Made by a program: the position numbers and the translations under genes. This document shows, piece after piece, positions 15,005 through 22,563 of a stretch of DNA of 33,751 nucleotides. The DNA is from Oscillospiraceae bacterium. Lineage in GTDB: Bacteria > Bacillota > Clostridia > Oscillospirales > QAMX01. Location of the stretch: contig SVKS01000012.1 in the NCBI GenBank assembly GCA_015068345.1, positions 1 to 33,751 on the forward strand. The letters run 5' to 3'. Position 1 is the first letter of the stretch. Each line of letters starts with the position of its first letter. The notes below the pieces were generated by a model, which was given only the letters and a program-made list of their open reading frames with translations, searched no databases and was not told the DNA's origin.

Positions 15005-16960
15005 TTATTTTTTTGCAAGAATCGGCATGAAGATGCCGCCCTGGACGCTCCGTCCCATGAAATGGACGTATTTTCCGGTTTTGGTATCGTACCAATCGCT
15101 GAAGGGTACCCGGGTGGTGGTGGTTTTCAGGTAATGGGCCACCGGGGCGATCAGTTTGGCAGCCTGACCGGCATTTTCGGTCATGGCGGCGCACCACAGG
15201 ATCCAGTCGCTCTTGGTGTAATCCGCCCGGTTATCCAGGGGAACCCCGTACTCATTGGTCATTTTTTCGTAATAGGCCAGTTCCTTTTCATAAACCTCGT
15301 CGGAGAAAAGTCCGGTACCCCAGACCTTGTCCCAAACCAGGTTGTATTTCAAGCTCCAGCTGTTTTCATTGCCAAATGCCAGGGCGTAGTGGTCCCCTGC
15401 TTTGGCACGATTTTCCCAGCTCTTTGCCATTTCAACGGCCTTGGCGTGGTAGACTTCAGCCTCTTCGGCAAGACCCATCAGCCCGGCCAGCTTGGCATAG
15501 GCTTCCACACCCATGATGGCCTTGGCGGAAAGATTCACGTTGTGGGCCAGATGCCCCGCAAAGTCATCGGTGCAGAGCTGGTCTCCGGGGTCAACCCCGT
15601 ATTCCAACAGATATTCCTTCCAGGCAGAAAGCAGATGCCAGAAGGGTTTGGCAAATTCCGCATTGCCTTCCCCAAGGCAAACAGCGGCAGTCATCACCAG
15701 CATATTACCGCATTCCTCCACCGGCATCTGATAACGGAAATCGTAGATGCCGCTATCGGCAGGATAGAGGTAGAAGGGTGGATACACCGCCCCCTGCTCC
15801 ACGCTGAAGGCTTCCCCTTGCACTCTCATTTCCCGGTCCAGGCCGTAAACCTGCCCCCAGGCATAGGGGTAACGGCCCACATCGTGGGGGGCAAAGTCAA
15901 AGGGCCAAACCTCCAGATCGGCAAAACGGAACACCGGACGGAGCATTCCCTTCACAAGCTCGGGGTTATAGAGCAGGAAAAGAGGGGTGGAAGGATAGCT
16001 CACGTCCACCGTGCCGATGCAGCCGTTGGAATCGTTTTCTTTTGAAAGGAAGATCACCTTTCCCTCTTCGTCAGTGATGATCTTGTGGGCGGCCATCACG
16101 TGGCGAACACTCATGCTGCAAAGGAATGCATAGTCCTCCCCGCCAACGGCATAGGCTCGGTCATAAATTTCCTTATCAAAAGCCGCGGCCTTTGCCAGAG
16201 TTTCTTCCTTGTCACCAAATGCGGCACCAATGGCATCCAAAATGGTGGGATAGGTTTCGGTCCAATACGCCTTGCGCCAGGCTCCAAAATAGTTGATGGA
16301 AAGCAGGTCATCATAAGCCAGAATCAGATCGGTAGCTTCCCCATCGCCTCCCAGGGGCAACTCAACCGAAAGCTGTTCGTTTTTGTGGTCGAAAACAATC
16401 ACCGAATCGGCCTTGCTTGCGGCGTAAAGATAACCCCAATCAATGGTGACTTTATCCCCGCTGGCACCAAGGGGGGTCTGCTTGGCTTTGCCCATGGATC
16501 CATAGTGGAAGCCCTTTTGACTTCCGGCAAAGCCGATGACCTTGTCCGCCTTTTCCCGAACCAAATCGGCAGAAAGGGCCAGGTGAATGGTCACGTCTGC
16601 TTCTACTTTCCGTTCCACACCAAAATCCACATAGGTGCAGGGGCGGGATGCCAACAGCAGATCACCAGGCAGCACGGGAGAGGTAAACCGACAGGTGAAG
16701 GTCAGCTCTTCGATTTCAAAGGTGTAGGTGGTACTTGTGGCGGTTATGTCCAGGCTTACCTGTGGCAGGGCTTCCAGGAATTCCGGATCCCCCATAAAGC
16801 AATAGGTTTTCCCGTTTACCACCAAGTAGCCCCGGATCTTCTGCCGGATACCCGACCAATGCACAAGATCGGCATCATTGAGTTTGTCAGCCGCCGACCA
16901 AACCGAAAAGAATGGGTCGTGGGTAATCAAAGGAATACTCGCAGCACGTTCAATTTTCAT
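15005..16960 (-). CDS. Glutaminase-A-like / DUF4965 family protein
   Basis: A 651-residue cytoplasmic protein starting at ATG 16960 (RBS AAAGGAG). It opens with the family's characteristic IPLITHDPFFSVWS and contains the DUF5127-like N-terminal beta domain (to about 260), the DUF4965 segment and an alpha/alpha-barrel-like C-terminal region (DUF1793). Recognisable stretches include DVSYPSTPLFLLYNP, FAPHDVGRYPYAWGQ and CTDDFAGHLAHNVNLSAKAI. The fungal founding member is annotated as a glutaminase, but bacterial copies usually occur in polysaccharide-utilisation operons, so a glycosidase-like role is plausible. Here it is the last of five co-directional genes, after a NUDIX hydrolase and a PL22-like lyase. 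No terminator is apparent after its stop, so transcription may run into the structured region at 14593-14870. Confidence 0.8.
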   Translation of the reverse strand: MKIERAASIPLITHDPFFSVWSAADKLNDADLVHWSGIRQKIRGYLVVNGKTYCFMGDPEFLEALPQVSLDITATSTTYTFEIEELTFTCRFTSPVLPGDLLLASRPCTYVDFGVERKVEADVTIHLALSADLVREKADKVIGFAGSQKGFHYGSMGKAKQTPLGASGDKVTIDWGYLYAASKADSVIVFDHKNEQLSVELPLGGDGEATDLILAYDDLLSINYFGAWRKAYWTETYPTILDAIGAAFGDKEETLAKAAAFDKEIYDRAYAVGGEDYAFLCSMSVRHVMAAHKIITDEEGKVIFLSKENDSNGCIGTVDVSYPSTPLFLLYNPELVKGMLRPVFRFADLEVWPFDFAPHDVGRYPYAWGQVYGLDREMRVQGEAFSVEQGAVYPPFYLYPADSGIYDFRYQMPVEECGNMLVMTAAVCLGEGNAEFAKPFWHLLSAWKEYLLEYGVDPGDQLCTDDFAGHLAHNVNLSAKAIMGVEAYAKLAGLMGLAEEAEVYHAKAVEMAKSWENRAKAGDHYALAFGNENSWSLKYNLVWDKVWGTGLFSDEVYEKELAYYEKMTNEYGVPLDNRADYTKSDWILWCAAMTENAGQAAKLIAPVAHYLKTTTTRVPFSDWYDTKTGKYVHFMGRSVQGGIFMPILAKK

Positions 16961-16974
16961 GGTTATTCTCTCCT

Positions 16975-17424
16975 TTATTTGATCAAGGCAATCCATTTGC
17001 CGTCTTGAATCACGTATTGAAATTCCGATTTTTCCGGTTCCTCCATTACGTCCATTAGCTCAAAGAAGTCATCGACCAGGTTGACCTTCGACAGTTCTTC
17101 CTTTTTGATCCAATGCATCTCCCCCTCCTCCGAGGAGGTCAGGGTGCCGGTGTATGCGGTTGCCTTGAAAAGGAACACAATATACCTTCCTCCGTCAATG
17201 GGAAACTGCTTCACTCCGCAAAGGACGGGATCCAGAATGGTCAGGCCGCTTTCCTCTTCCATTTCACGGACGACGGCATCCACGAAGCTTTCGCCAGGCT
17301 CCACATGTCCCCCGGGAAGGGTATAGCCCGCCCAATCTTTTTTTACCCGGTCCTGCAGAAGGATTTTCCCATCCTCTTCCAGGAGGCAGAGGACTGTCAA
17401 TTCGGTTTTCTCTGTTTTTGCCAT
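16975..17424 (-). CDS. NUDIX hydrolase (MutT-like)
   Basis: A 149-residue NUDIX protein. The Nudix box is complete: Gly39, Glu45, Arg53-Glu54, Glu57-Glu58, Gly60 (GGHVEPGESFVDAVVREMEE then ESGL). It begins with a strand containing LTVLCLLEEDGKILLQDR, as in MutT/8-oxo-dGTP pyrophosphatase relatives. Such enzymes cleave nucleoside diphosphates linked to another moiety using Mg2+. Because it is embedded between PL22-like and DUF4965 genes (gaps 11 and 14 bp), a substrate such as a nucleotide sugar is possible, but the sequence does not decide. RBS AGAGGAG lies within the tail of the upstream gene. Confidence 0.85.
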   Translation of the reverse strand: MAKTEKTELTVLCLLEEDGKILLQDRVKKDWAGYTLPGGHVEPGESFVDAVVREMEEESGLTILDPVLCGVKQFPIDGGRYIVFLFKATAYTGTLTSSEEGEMHWIKKEELSKVNLVDDFFELMDVMEEPEKSEFQYVIQDGKWIALIK

Positions 17425-17435
17425 TGGCTTCTCCT

Positions 17436-18473
17436 CTAGATCTCCATAATTCCCACAACCACCTGGCCTTCGTCATCCAGTTCGTGGAAGGCAATCCTGG
17501 TATCGCCTGGATTGAAATGGGGGTGCGGGTGACAAGGATGGACCCAATTGATGCGGCAATCGGCCAACAGGGTCTCCTCCCCTGTCTTCATATCCGCCAG
17601 GCACACACAGCTCCGCTCGCCGGATTGGGTATCCGCCGCCAGGTAACGCCCGCCGTTATCCGCCGATACGTGCCAGTAGGGATATTTTGAGAAGAGCATT
17701 TTCACTTCGTTGGTTGCAATGTCCACGTAGCAGAGCCCTCTGGGCGGTTCAGGGGAGCAGGGATATTTCACAAAATAGAGTCCCTTTCCGTCGGCTGCCC
17801 AGCATTCGTGGCCATAGCAATCCCCAAGATCCCCGTCGGCATTCAGCTTCTGCTTGGCGATGTTCCGGGGTTCCTTCCCCAACTCCGCAATCCACAGGCG
17901 GTTGGATACGTAGAAGGTGATCCCCTCGTGGGAGAAGAAAATGGTATCCGGGTCGGTGGGAGAGATCATCATGTGATTTGCCACAGGGAAGGGCGGGGCA
18001 AACTTTTTGGTGAACATGGTCACAACTTCCCCGGTTTGAAGATCCAGACGAATGCCGGAATTTCCCTCCTCCCCTTCTCCTGTGTGGTGCCAGTTGAGAT
18101 AGCGCCCATCCCGGGTCATGTGAGGGAACCCCATCCCCTTGTATCGTAGAATTTCGTGGTTTTTCCGGGTTTCCAAATCAAAACAGTACAATATTTCCCG
18201 CTCAAGAACGTAATAAACCTTGGTTCCCGAAACCACATAGTCGGCTGCCTTGACCAATACTTCCTCAGTTCTCTTTACAAGATCCACCAGCACCAACTGA
18301 TCATCATAGCGATCGTTTTCGTTTTTAGGGTCTTTTGCCAGAAAGCGGCATAAAACGATGCGATGATCGTCCACCCAGGAATTATTGGAATAATAGCCGA
18401 AGGTATAGTGATAGCAGGGATCGGAAATACGCAGATAACTTCTATCAATGCCCTGTTCCGTCGTAATTTTCAT
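17436..18473 (-). CDS. Oligogalacturonate lyase-like beta-propeller (PL22 family)
   Basis: A 345-residue intracellular protein from ATG 18473 (RBS GGGAGG). It has the seven-bladed propeller pattern of oligogalacturonide lyase: NHMMISPTDPDTIFFSHEG (166-184), YGHECWAADGKGLYF (220-234), YWHVSAD (266-272) and VHPCHPHPHFNPGD (311-324). In PL22 enzymes one His (here probably His222) is the catalytic base and a cluster of later His residues binds Mn2+; His268, His315, His317 and His319 are candidates. Such enzymes cleave short unsaturated galacturonides to the ketouronate in pectin breakdown. The Gln metal ligand known from the Yersinia enzyme is not obvious, so it may act on another uronide. No KduI/KduD genes are in the window. 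Gap to the SGNH gene is 1 bp. Confidence 0.75.
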   Translation of the reverse strand: MKITTEQGIDRSYLRISDPCYHYTFGYYSNNSWVDDHRIVLCRFLAKDPKNENDRYDDQLVLVDLVKRTEEVLVKAADYVVSGTKVYYVLEREILYCFDLETRKNHEILRYKGMGFPHMTRDGRYLNWHHTGEGEEGNSGIRLDLQTGEVVTMFTKKFAPPFPVANHMMISPTDPDTIFFSHEGITFYVSNRLWIAELGKEPRNIAKQKLNADGDLGDCYGHECWAADGKGLYFVKYPCSPEPPRGLCYVDIATNEVKMLFSKYPYWHVSADNGGRYLAADTQSGERSCVCLADMKTGEETLLADCRINWVHPCHPHPHFNPGDTRIAFHELDDEGQVVVGIMEI

Positions 18474-18474
18474 G

Positions 18475-19260
18475 CTATACCTCCCTGTACTGATGTTCGG
18501 TACCGATGAAGCCAACCTGGGCGAAATCGGTCATATTGTGGCGGATGATGTAGTCGATGTAGGAAGCCACCATTTTTGCGGTGAGCATATAGCCCATGGG
18601 ATTCATATGGCCTCCTAAGAAAAACTTTTTACGGAAATCGTCATCGTACACCGGAGCATACTTGTGCAGATCGATGACGTAGCAGTTGTCGAAGACTTCG
18701 GCAAGCTTGTAGATGGTTTCGGTCAGTGCATCCCCAAGGGCTTCGTCCCGACCACCCCGGGGGGTGGTCACCAGGAAAAACTTGGCATCGGGCTGAATGC
18801 GCTTGTATGCCTGGATGATACGGGCGTAGTAGCCTACGAAGGTGGGCTTGTTGTTTTTGTAGTTCTCGAAATCAATATCCTCCACCGAACCCATCTCCTG
18901 GTGCTGATTGAATATATCGTTCACACCCAGGGCGATGATGTAGGCGGTACAGGCCTTGTCCCGATCCCAGTAGCCGTTGGCTTCGGCAAAGGTGAGGCAG
19001 TATTCCCTGGCGGTCATGCCGCCCCGGGAGAAATTGAGTACCGTACTGCCCGCCATGCGGCCCAGGTACTGACCCCAGGAATAGTCAAAATAGTCGTGGT
19101 AGGTCTTCTGTCCTTCGGCGTTGATCCCCTCGAATTCACCGGAGGAAAGGCTGTCGCCAATGCAGGCAATTCTGCGGAAAATGCCGCAGAAGCCCCCATC
19201 GGTCACCATATTGTCCAGGGGCTTTTCCCCGGGAATATCAAAGAATTTGGTAAGATCCAT
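18475..19260 (-). CDS. SGNH/GDSL hydrolase (probable carbohydrate esterase)
   Basis: A 261-residue protein without signal peptide. The start chosen is ATG 19260, nine bases after AGGAGG; an ATG at 19287 overlapping the preceding gene lacks a good RBS. SGNH blocks are visible: CIGDSLSSGE with nucleophile Ser37, NFSRGG (block II Gly), ALGVND (block III Asn) and the C-terminal GGHMNPMGY with the catalytic His. The Asp normally three residues before that His is missing (LGGH), so a Ser-His dyad or another acid is implied. Relatives remove acetyl groups from sugars or pectin. Placement between a URO-D-like gene and a PL22-like lyase supports deacetylation of an oligosaccharide after uptake. Confidence 0.75.
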   Translation of the reverse strand: MDLTKFFDIPGEKPLDNMVTDGGFCGIFRRIACIGDSLSSGEFEGINAEGQKTYHDYFDYSWGQYLGRMAGSTVLNFSRGGMTAREYCLTFAEANGYWDRDKACTAYIIALGVNDIFNQHQEMGSVEDIDFENYKNNKPTFVGYYARIIQAYKRIQPDAKFFLVTTPRGGRDEALGDALTETIYKLAEVFDNCYVIDLHKYAPVYDDDFRKKFFLGGHMNPMGYMLTAKMVASYIDYIIRHNMTDFAQVGFIGTEHQYREV

Positions 19261-19279
19261 TGTCACGTCCTCCTGATTC

Positions 19280-20407
19280 TTAGTCACAGTATTCCTTCAT
19301 GAGTTTGCGGTAGAGCATATAGTTTTCGAAGCTGGTTTCCTCCGGCACCCCGTGGTCGCAGGTGGGGATAAAGCCGCCCCGCTTCCGCAGGGGAGGCAAA
19401 ATGGCTTCCAGATGGCGCTTAACGGCGTCGCCCCCTTCGGCAATCTTGCGCTTGTCGATGCCGCCCGAAAGCCGCAGGTCGGGGTACTTTTGGGACACTC
19501 CCACAATGTCGCATCCCGCCGCCACCTCAAAGGGGCTCATGTAATCCATACCGATCCCCCGGTAAAGGTCGATCACGCCATCCGCCCGGCCATCGGTATC
19601 AATTTGAATGTGCAATGTCCGCCCGCCGTTGCGCTTGCGGGTATTTTCAATGAGCTGTTGGTAATAGGGGAAGAGGAATTCCCGCATCATGTCCGGGGAA
19701 ATCAGACAGCCCCCGTTGTAGCAGATATCCTCCGCCAAAAAGAGCTCGTCCAGGTCCACCACCTTCTGGTGCTCGGCCACCACCGCATCCGCAAGCTCCA
19801 ACCAAGCTTTCATACAGGCATGGATCAGTTCGGGGTCATCGTAGAAGGCGTAAAGCAGATCCTCCGGCCCGATAAGACTACGCAGGTACATATAGCCCCC
19901 GATGGTCTGCTGGACCACCACCTTGCCATCCTCCCGGGCGGCTTTGGCGGCCAATGCTGCCTTCGCTTCCCCAGCCATGCGGCCCGGGGCCTCCACCGCC
20001 AGGCGCCACTTTACGTTTTCTTCGAAGGTTTTCATGTCCTTCACCGGATGGTCCACGTACTCCGGCATGAAGCCCTGCCGCCGACCCTTGAAGCAGAGAA
20101 GCGCCCGCCCGGCAAAATCCTGCACCAGTTCGCAATCTCCCCGGTCCTCCAAAATCTTTTCCTCAAAGGCGGGGATAAATGCGGCTTCGCACCAGCCGAG
20201 GCCTCCCAGATTGTGTACCATGGGTTCGTCGTAATCGAAAAGCTCCCGCAGGTACTTGTCGTAATCCGCCACCTCGCTCCGGGGTTTCAGGTAGCCCTCC
20301 CCGATCCAGCGGTCAAGAACGTAGTACCCAAACTCCTTTTTGAAGATGGGAGCACCGGGTTTGATATTATAAAAATCCCAAATTTTCTGTTTTGCGGTAC
20401 TGGCCAT
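19280..20407 (-). CDS. URO-D superfamily protein lacking the HxC metal motif
   Basis: A 375-residue protein related to uroporphyrinogen decarboxylase and the methyltransferases MtaA/CmuA, as a TIM barrel (IGGYMYLRSLIGPEDLLYAFYDDPELI, LAEDICYNGGCLISPDMMREFLFPYY, IPTCDHGVPEETSFENY). Where corrinoid-linked methyltransferases have a His-x-Cys zinc motif it reads LHIQIDTDG, so cobamide methyl transfer is unlikely, and the substrate Arg cluster of HemE is absent. Such URO-D-like proteins are common and uncharacterised in gut clostridial sugar operons. It is the first gene of a five-gene operon ending at 15005; RBS GGGAGG, gap of 19 bp to the next start. The region is GC-rich compared with the lipoprotein gene upstream. 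Confidence 0.7.
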   Translation of the reverse strand: MASTAKQKIWDFYNIKPGAPIFKKEFGYYVLDRWIGEGYLKPRSEVADYDKYLRELFDYDEPMVHNLGGLGWCEAAFIPAFEEKILEDRGDCELVQDFAGRALLCFKGRRQGFMPEYVDHPVKDMKTFEENVKWRLAVEAPGRMAGEAKAALAAKAAREDGKVVVQQTIGGYMYLRSLIGPEDLLYAFYDDPELIHACMKAWLELADAVVAEHQKVVDLDELFLAEDICYNGGCLISPDMMREFLFPYYQQLIENTRKRNGGRTLHIQIDTDGRADGVIDLYRGIGMDYMSPFEVAAGCDIVGVSQKYPDLRLSGGIDKRKIAEGGDAVKRHLEAILPPLRKRGGFIPTCDHGVPEETSFENYMLYRKLMKEYCD

Positions 20408-20440
20408 AAGCTTTGCCTCCCGATCGATTGATTTGTCCCT

Positions 20441-20449
20441 ATCATATCA
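20441..20449 (-). promoter_or_regulatory. Extended -10 promoter candidate for the URO-D-led operon
   Basis: On the minus strand TGATATGAT (TG-n plus hexamer TATGAT at 20446..20441) lies about 35 bases before the start codon at 20407, just after the terminator at 20470-20493. No good -35 is visible. The same element is repeated at 22502-22510. Confidence 0.45.
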
Positions 20450-20469
20450 CAAACCAATAGAAAAGAAAA

Positions 20470-20493
20470 GCGGGAAAGTGAAAACTTTCCCGC
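20470..20493 (-). terminator. Intrinsic terminator after lipoprotein gene 20503-22467
   Basis: GCGGGAAAGT (20470-20479) and ACTTTCCCGC (20484-20493) form a perfect 10-bp stem with a GAAA loop; the minus-strand RNA continues with a U-rich UUUUCUUUUCU. Confidence 0.88.
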
Positions 20494-20502
20494 TTTTGGT
20501 AA

Positions 20503-22467
20503 TCAGCTCTGTTCCGCAAGGAAGATGGATACCCGGCTCTGGATATGGGCTGCGGTGGTTTCGGCATCCTTGTCCCCGGCGAAATAAGGTGCTGTTTCCT
20601 CTTCAATAATGTTGAAAATATCCCGATAGAACGTGCCGGTTACGTGGTCTGCCCTTTCTGCGTATTGATAGACGTCCATATATACGCACTCTGCCATTCT
20701 TCTCGCTTCTTCCTCCGGATAGGAAGAGTTGGCAATAAATTCTTCCATCCACTTTTGCGTCAGCTCCTCATAAACATCCTTTCTAATGGTAATGCCATAG
20801 GAAACGTTTACTTTCTCTGCGTGTTTTCTTTGGTATTCCGTCGAAAGGATCCAGCGGATAAATACTTCTGCCAATCCTTTTTCTTTACTTGAAGCCAATA
20901 CTGCAAAATATTCTTCTGCATCAAAAGCAAATCCTGATGTTTTTTGTGTTGGAAGGGGAATCAATGAACCCTCTACACTGTATTTGCTGAATGGCTTTCC
21001 CGTACCATTTATTTCATATTGCATATACAAGTTGTCACTTATGGCTCTATTGATTTCATGATAGGGTGAAAACAGTGAAGGATCATCGGCTTTGTTTGCT
21101 TGCATCTCGTCCTTATCTGCGGCATATCTGCTCACAAATGCCAGCAGCTCCAAAAAACTTTCGGTCTCAAAGCTACAGCTTCCCTGTTCCAGATTCACCC
21201 ATTCATCGATTCCATTCATGAAGAAGTAGCGTATAACAAACTCTCTGGTACTTCTCCGGTAAAAACTCTGATCCTCCAGAGTATCTAACACTTGGATCAG
21301 TGCAGATATCGATTGTGGTTCTCCCATCTCTTCAACCACCGATTTCGGTAGTATCATACCAATGATCCTAAAGGAAGGAAATATCAGGTAGGTTTTTCCG
21401 CTGATTTCCAATGCCTTAACGGCATTTTCAAACAGAGCACCAGATTCCAATACATCGCCGATCAGGTCGTCCATAGGAACCAAATATCCCTGTTTGGCAA
21501 ATTTCATCAATGCTTCCCCATTGCCCCCCGCAATCATATCCACCTCCCCGGACAGAACCGCAAGATTCAGCTGCACCTGATTCTGAAATTCCTTGATGAT
21601 AATCTTGCTTTCAGAATTCAAATTAAATTCTGCAATAAGCTCCTTCAAATCGGGTTGCGCTTCAAAAGCTCCCATGATTAACGAAGAACCTTTTTCCGAT
21701 TGCGTTTCTGCTTCCCCCTGTTCCAATACAATCACCATTTTTTCGGCTACCAGCAGAATGGTGTCTCCCACTACCGCAAAGGATTTCAAGTTGTCTACAC
21801 CATATTGACTTAGATGTCCAAGTTCTTGTATAACCTCCCCATCGGTCCGGCACAGCATCCCCGCTTTCACCCAGTAATTCCAGGTTCCGTCATATCCAAC
21901 AGGCGCAATATCCGCATTTATTTCATTGACAACGATTGGCTTCCCAAGCATTCTCCCAAGTGGAAATAACATAAACTCCTGCGATACCGGAATGTCTATA
22001 TCGACACTGTCATATACAATCTTGATTGCCGCAAGATATGGCACCTCTTCCCACACCCAAAATCCAAGTGGAAAATAACAGCCATTATCTTCCGGTAACT
22101 CAATCTCTTCTTCATCACATAATAGGCGATCATTCAAGAGTACATATTCTTCATCTTCCAACTGAATCGAGTAAGAAAAATAGACTTCTTCCGGCACAAT
22201 CTTTCCTTCTTCAGAATGGTACAGATTCAGAATTGACTGTTTTCCATACTCATCTATCATAAGAACATCTTCCGAACACGTGATTCGTTTAAGTCCATTT
22301 TCGCTTTCGAACACGCTACGAGAATTCATCTCGACAGTTTCTGTTTCCATTGGTAGTTCAATCATGTCCTTTCGGGAACGCACTTCTTGATAATCACAAG
22401 AAACAATCAATCCTGCGAACAGTATCACAATAATTACTAAAGATATGATTATCCTGTTACTTTTCAT
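20503..22467 (-). CDS. Solute-binding-like lipoprotein, repeat-flanked cassette
   Basis: A 654-residue lipoprotein from ATG 22467 (RBS GGAGAA); the lipobox LIVSC gives Cys24. The N-terminal 270 residues are beta-rich, including LGFWVWEEVPYLAAIKIVYD and LCRTDGEVIQELG. The C-terminal half resembles ABC solute-binding proteins (LNLAVLSGEVDMIAGGNGEALMKFAKQGYL), ending IQSRVSIFLAEQS. It is related over its full length to the neighbour at 22564-24540, but the DNA is markedly more AT-rich, while its last codons are nearly identical in DNA, inside the 146-bp repeat. This points to a diverged or transferred paralogue homogenised at the 3' end by recombination. Own promoter and terminator. Ligand unknown; no transporter subunits nearby. 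Confidence 0.75.
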   Translation of the reverse strand: MKSNRIIISLVIIVILFAGLIVSCDYQEVRSRKDMIELPMETETVEMNSRSVFESENGLKRITCSEDVLMIDEYGKQSILNLYHSEEGKIVPEEVYFSYSIQLEDEEYVLLNDRLLCDEEEIELPEDNGCYFPLGFWVWEEVPYLAAIKIVYDSVDIDIPVSQEFMLFPLGRMLGKPIVVNEINADIAPVGYDGTWNYWVKAGMLCRTDGEVIQELGHLSQYGVDNLKSFAVVGDTILLVAEKMVIVLEQGEAETQSEKGSSLIMGAFEAQPDLKELIAEFNLNSESKIIIKEFQNQVQLNLAVLSGEVDMIAGGNGEALMKFAKQGYLVPMDDLIGDVLESGALFENAVKALEISGKTYLIFPSFRIIGMILPKSVVEEMGEPQSISALIQVLDTLEDQSFYRRSTREFVIRYFFMNGIDEWVNLEQGSCSFETESFLELLAFVSRYAADKDEMQANKADDPSLFSPYHEINRAISDNLYMQYEINGTGKPFSKYSVEGSLIPLPTQKTSGFAFDAEEYFAVLASSKEKGLAEVFIRWILSTEYQRKHAEKVNVSYGITIRKDVYEELTQKWMEEFIANSSYPEEEARRMAECVYMDVYQYAERADHVTGTFYRDIFNIIEEETAPYFAGDKDAETTAAHIQSRVSIFLAEQS

Positions 22468-22501
22468 CTTGTCTTCTCCGATATGTATATCCGTTTTTTC
22501 T

Positions 22502-22510
22502 ATCATATCA
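22502..22510 (-). promoter_or_regulatory. Extended -10 promoter candidate for lipoprotein gene 20503-22467
   Basis: TGATATGAT on the minus strand (hexamer TATGAT at 22507..22502), 35 bases before the start codon at 22467; identical to the element before the URO-D-led operon because both lie in the 146-bp repeat. Confidence 0.45.
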
Positions 22511-22530
22511 CAAACCAATAGAAAAGAAAA

Positions 22531-22554
22531 GCAGGAAAGTAAAAACTTTCCCGC
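22531..22554 (-). terminator. Intrinsic terminator after lipoprotein gene 22564-24540
   Basis: GCAGGAAAGT (22531-22540) and ACTTTCCCGC (22545-22554). The single change from the other copy becomes a G-U pair in the minus-strand RNA, so the stem is kept; U-rich tail follows. Confidence 0.85.
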
Positions 22555-22563
22555 TTTTGGTAA

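Larger units (their letters stand above)
20439..20584. repeat. 146-bp direct repeat, copy A
   Basis: Identical to copy B (22500-22645) except for two bases, both in the terminator hairpin. It spans promoter-like sequence, the terminator and the last 27 or so codons of the upstream lipoprotein gene. Together with copy B it flanks the lipoprotein gene at 20503-22467. Confidence 0.95.
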
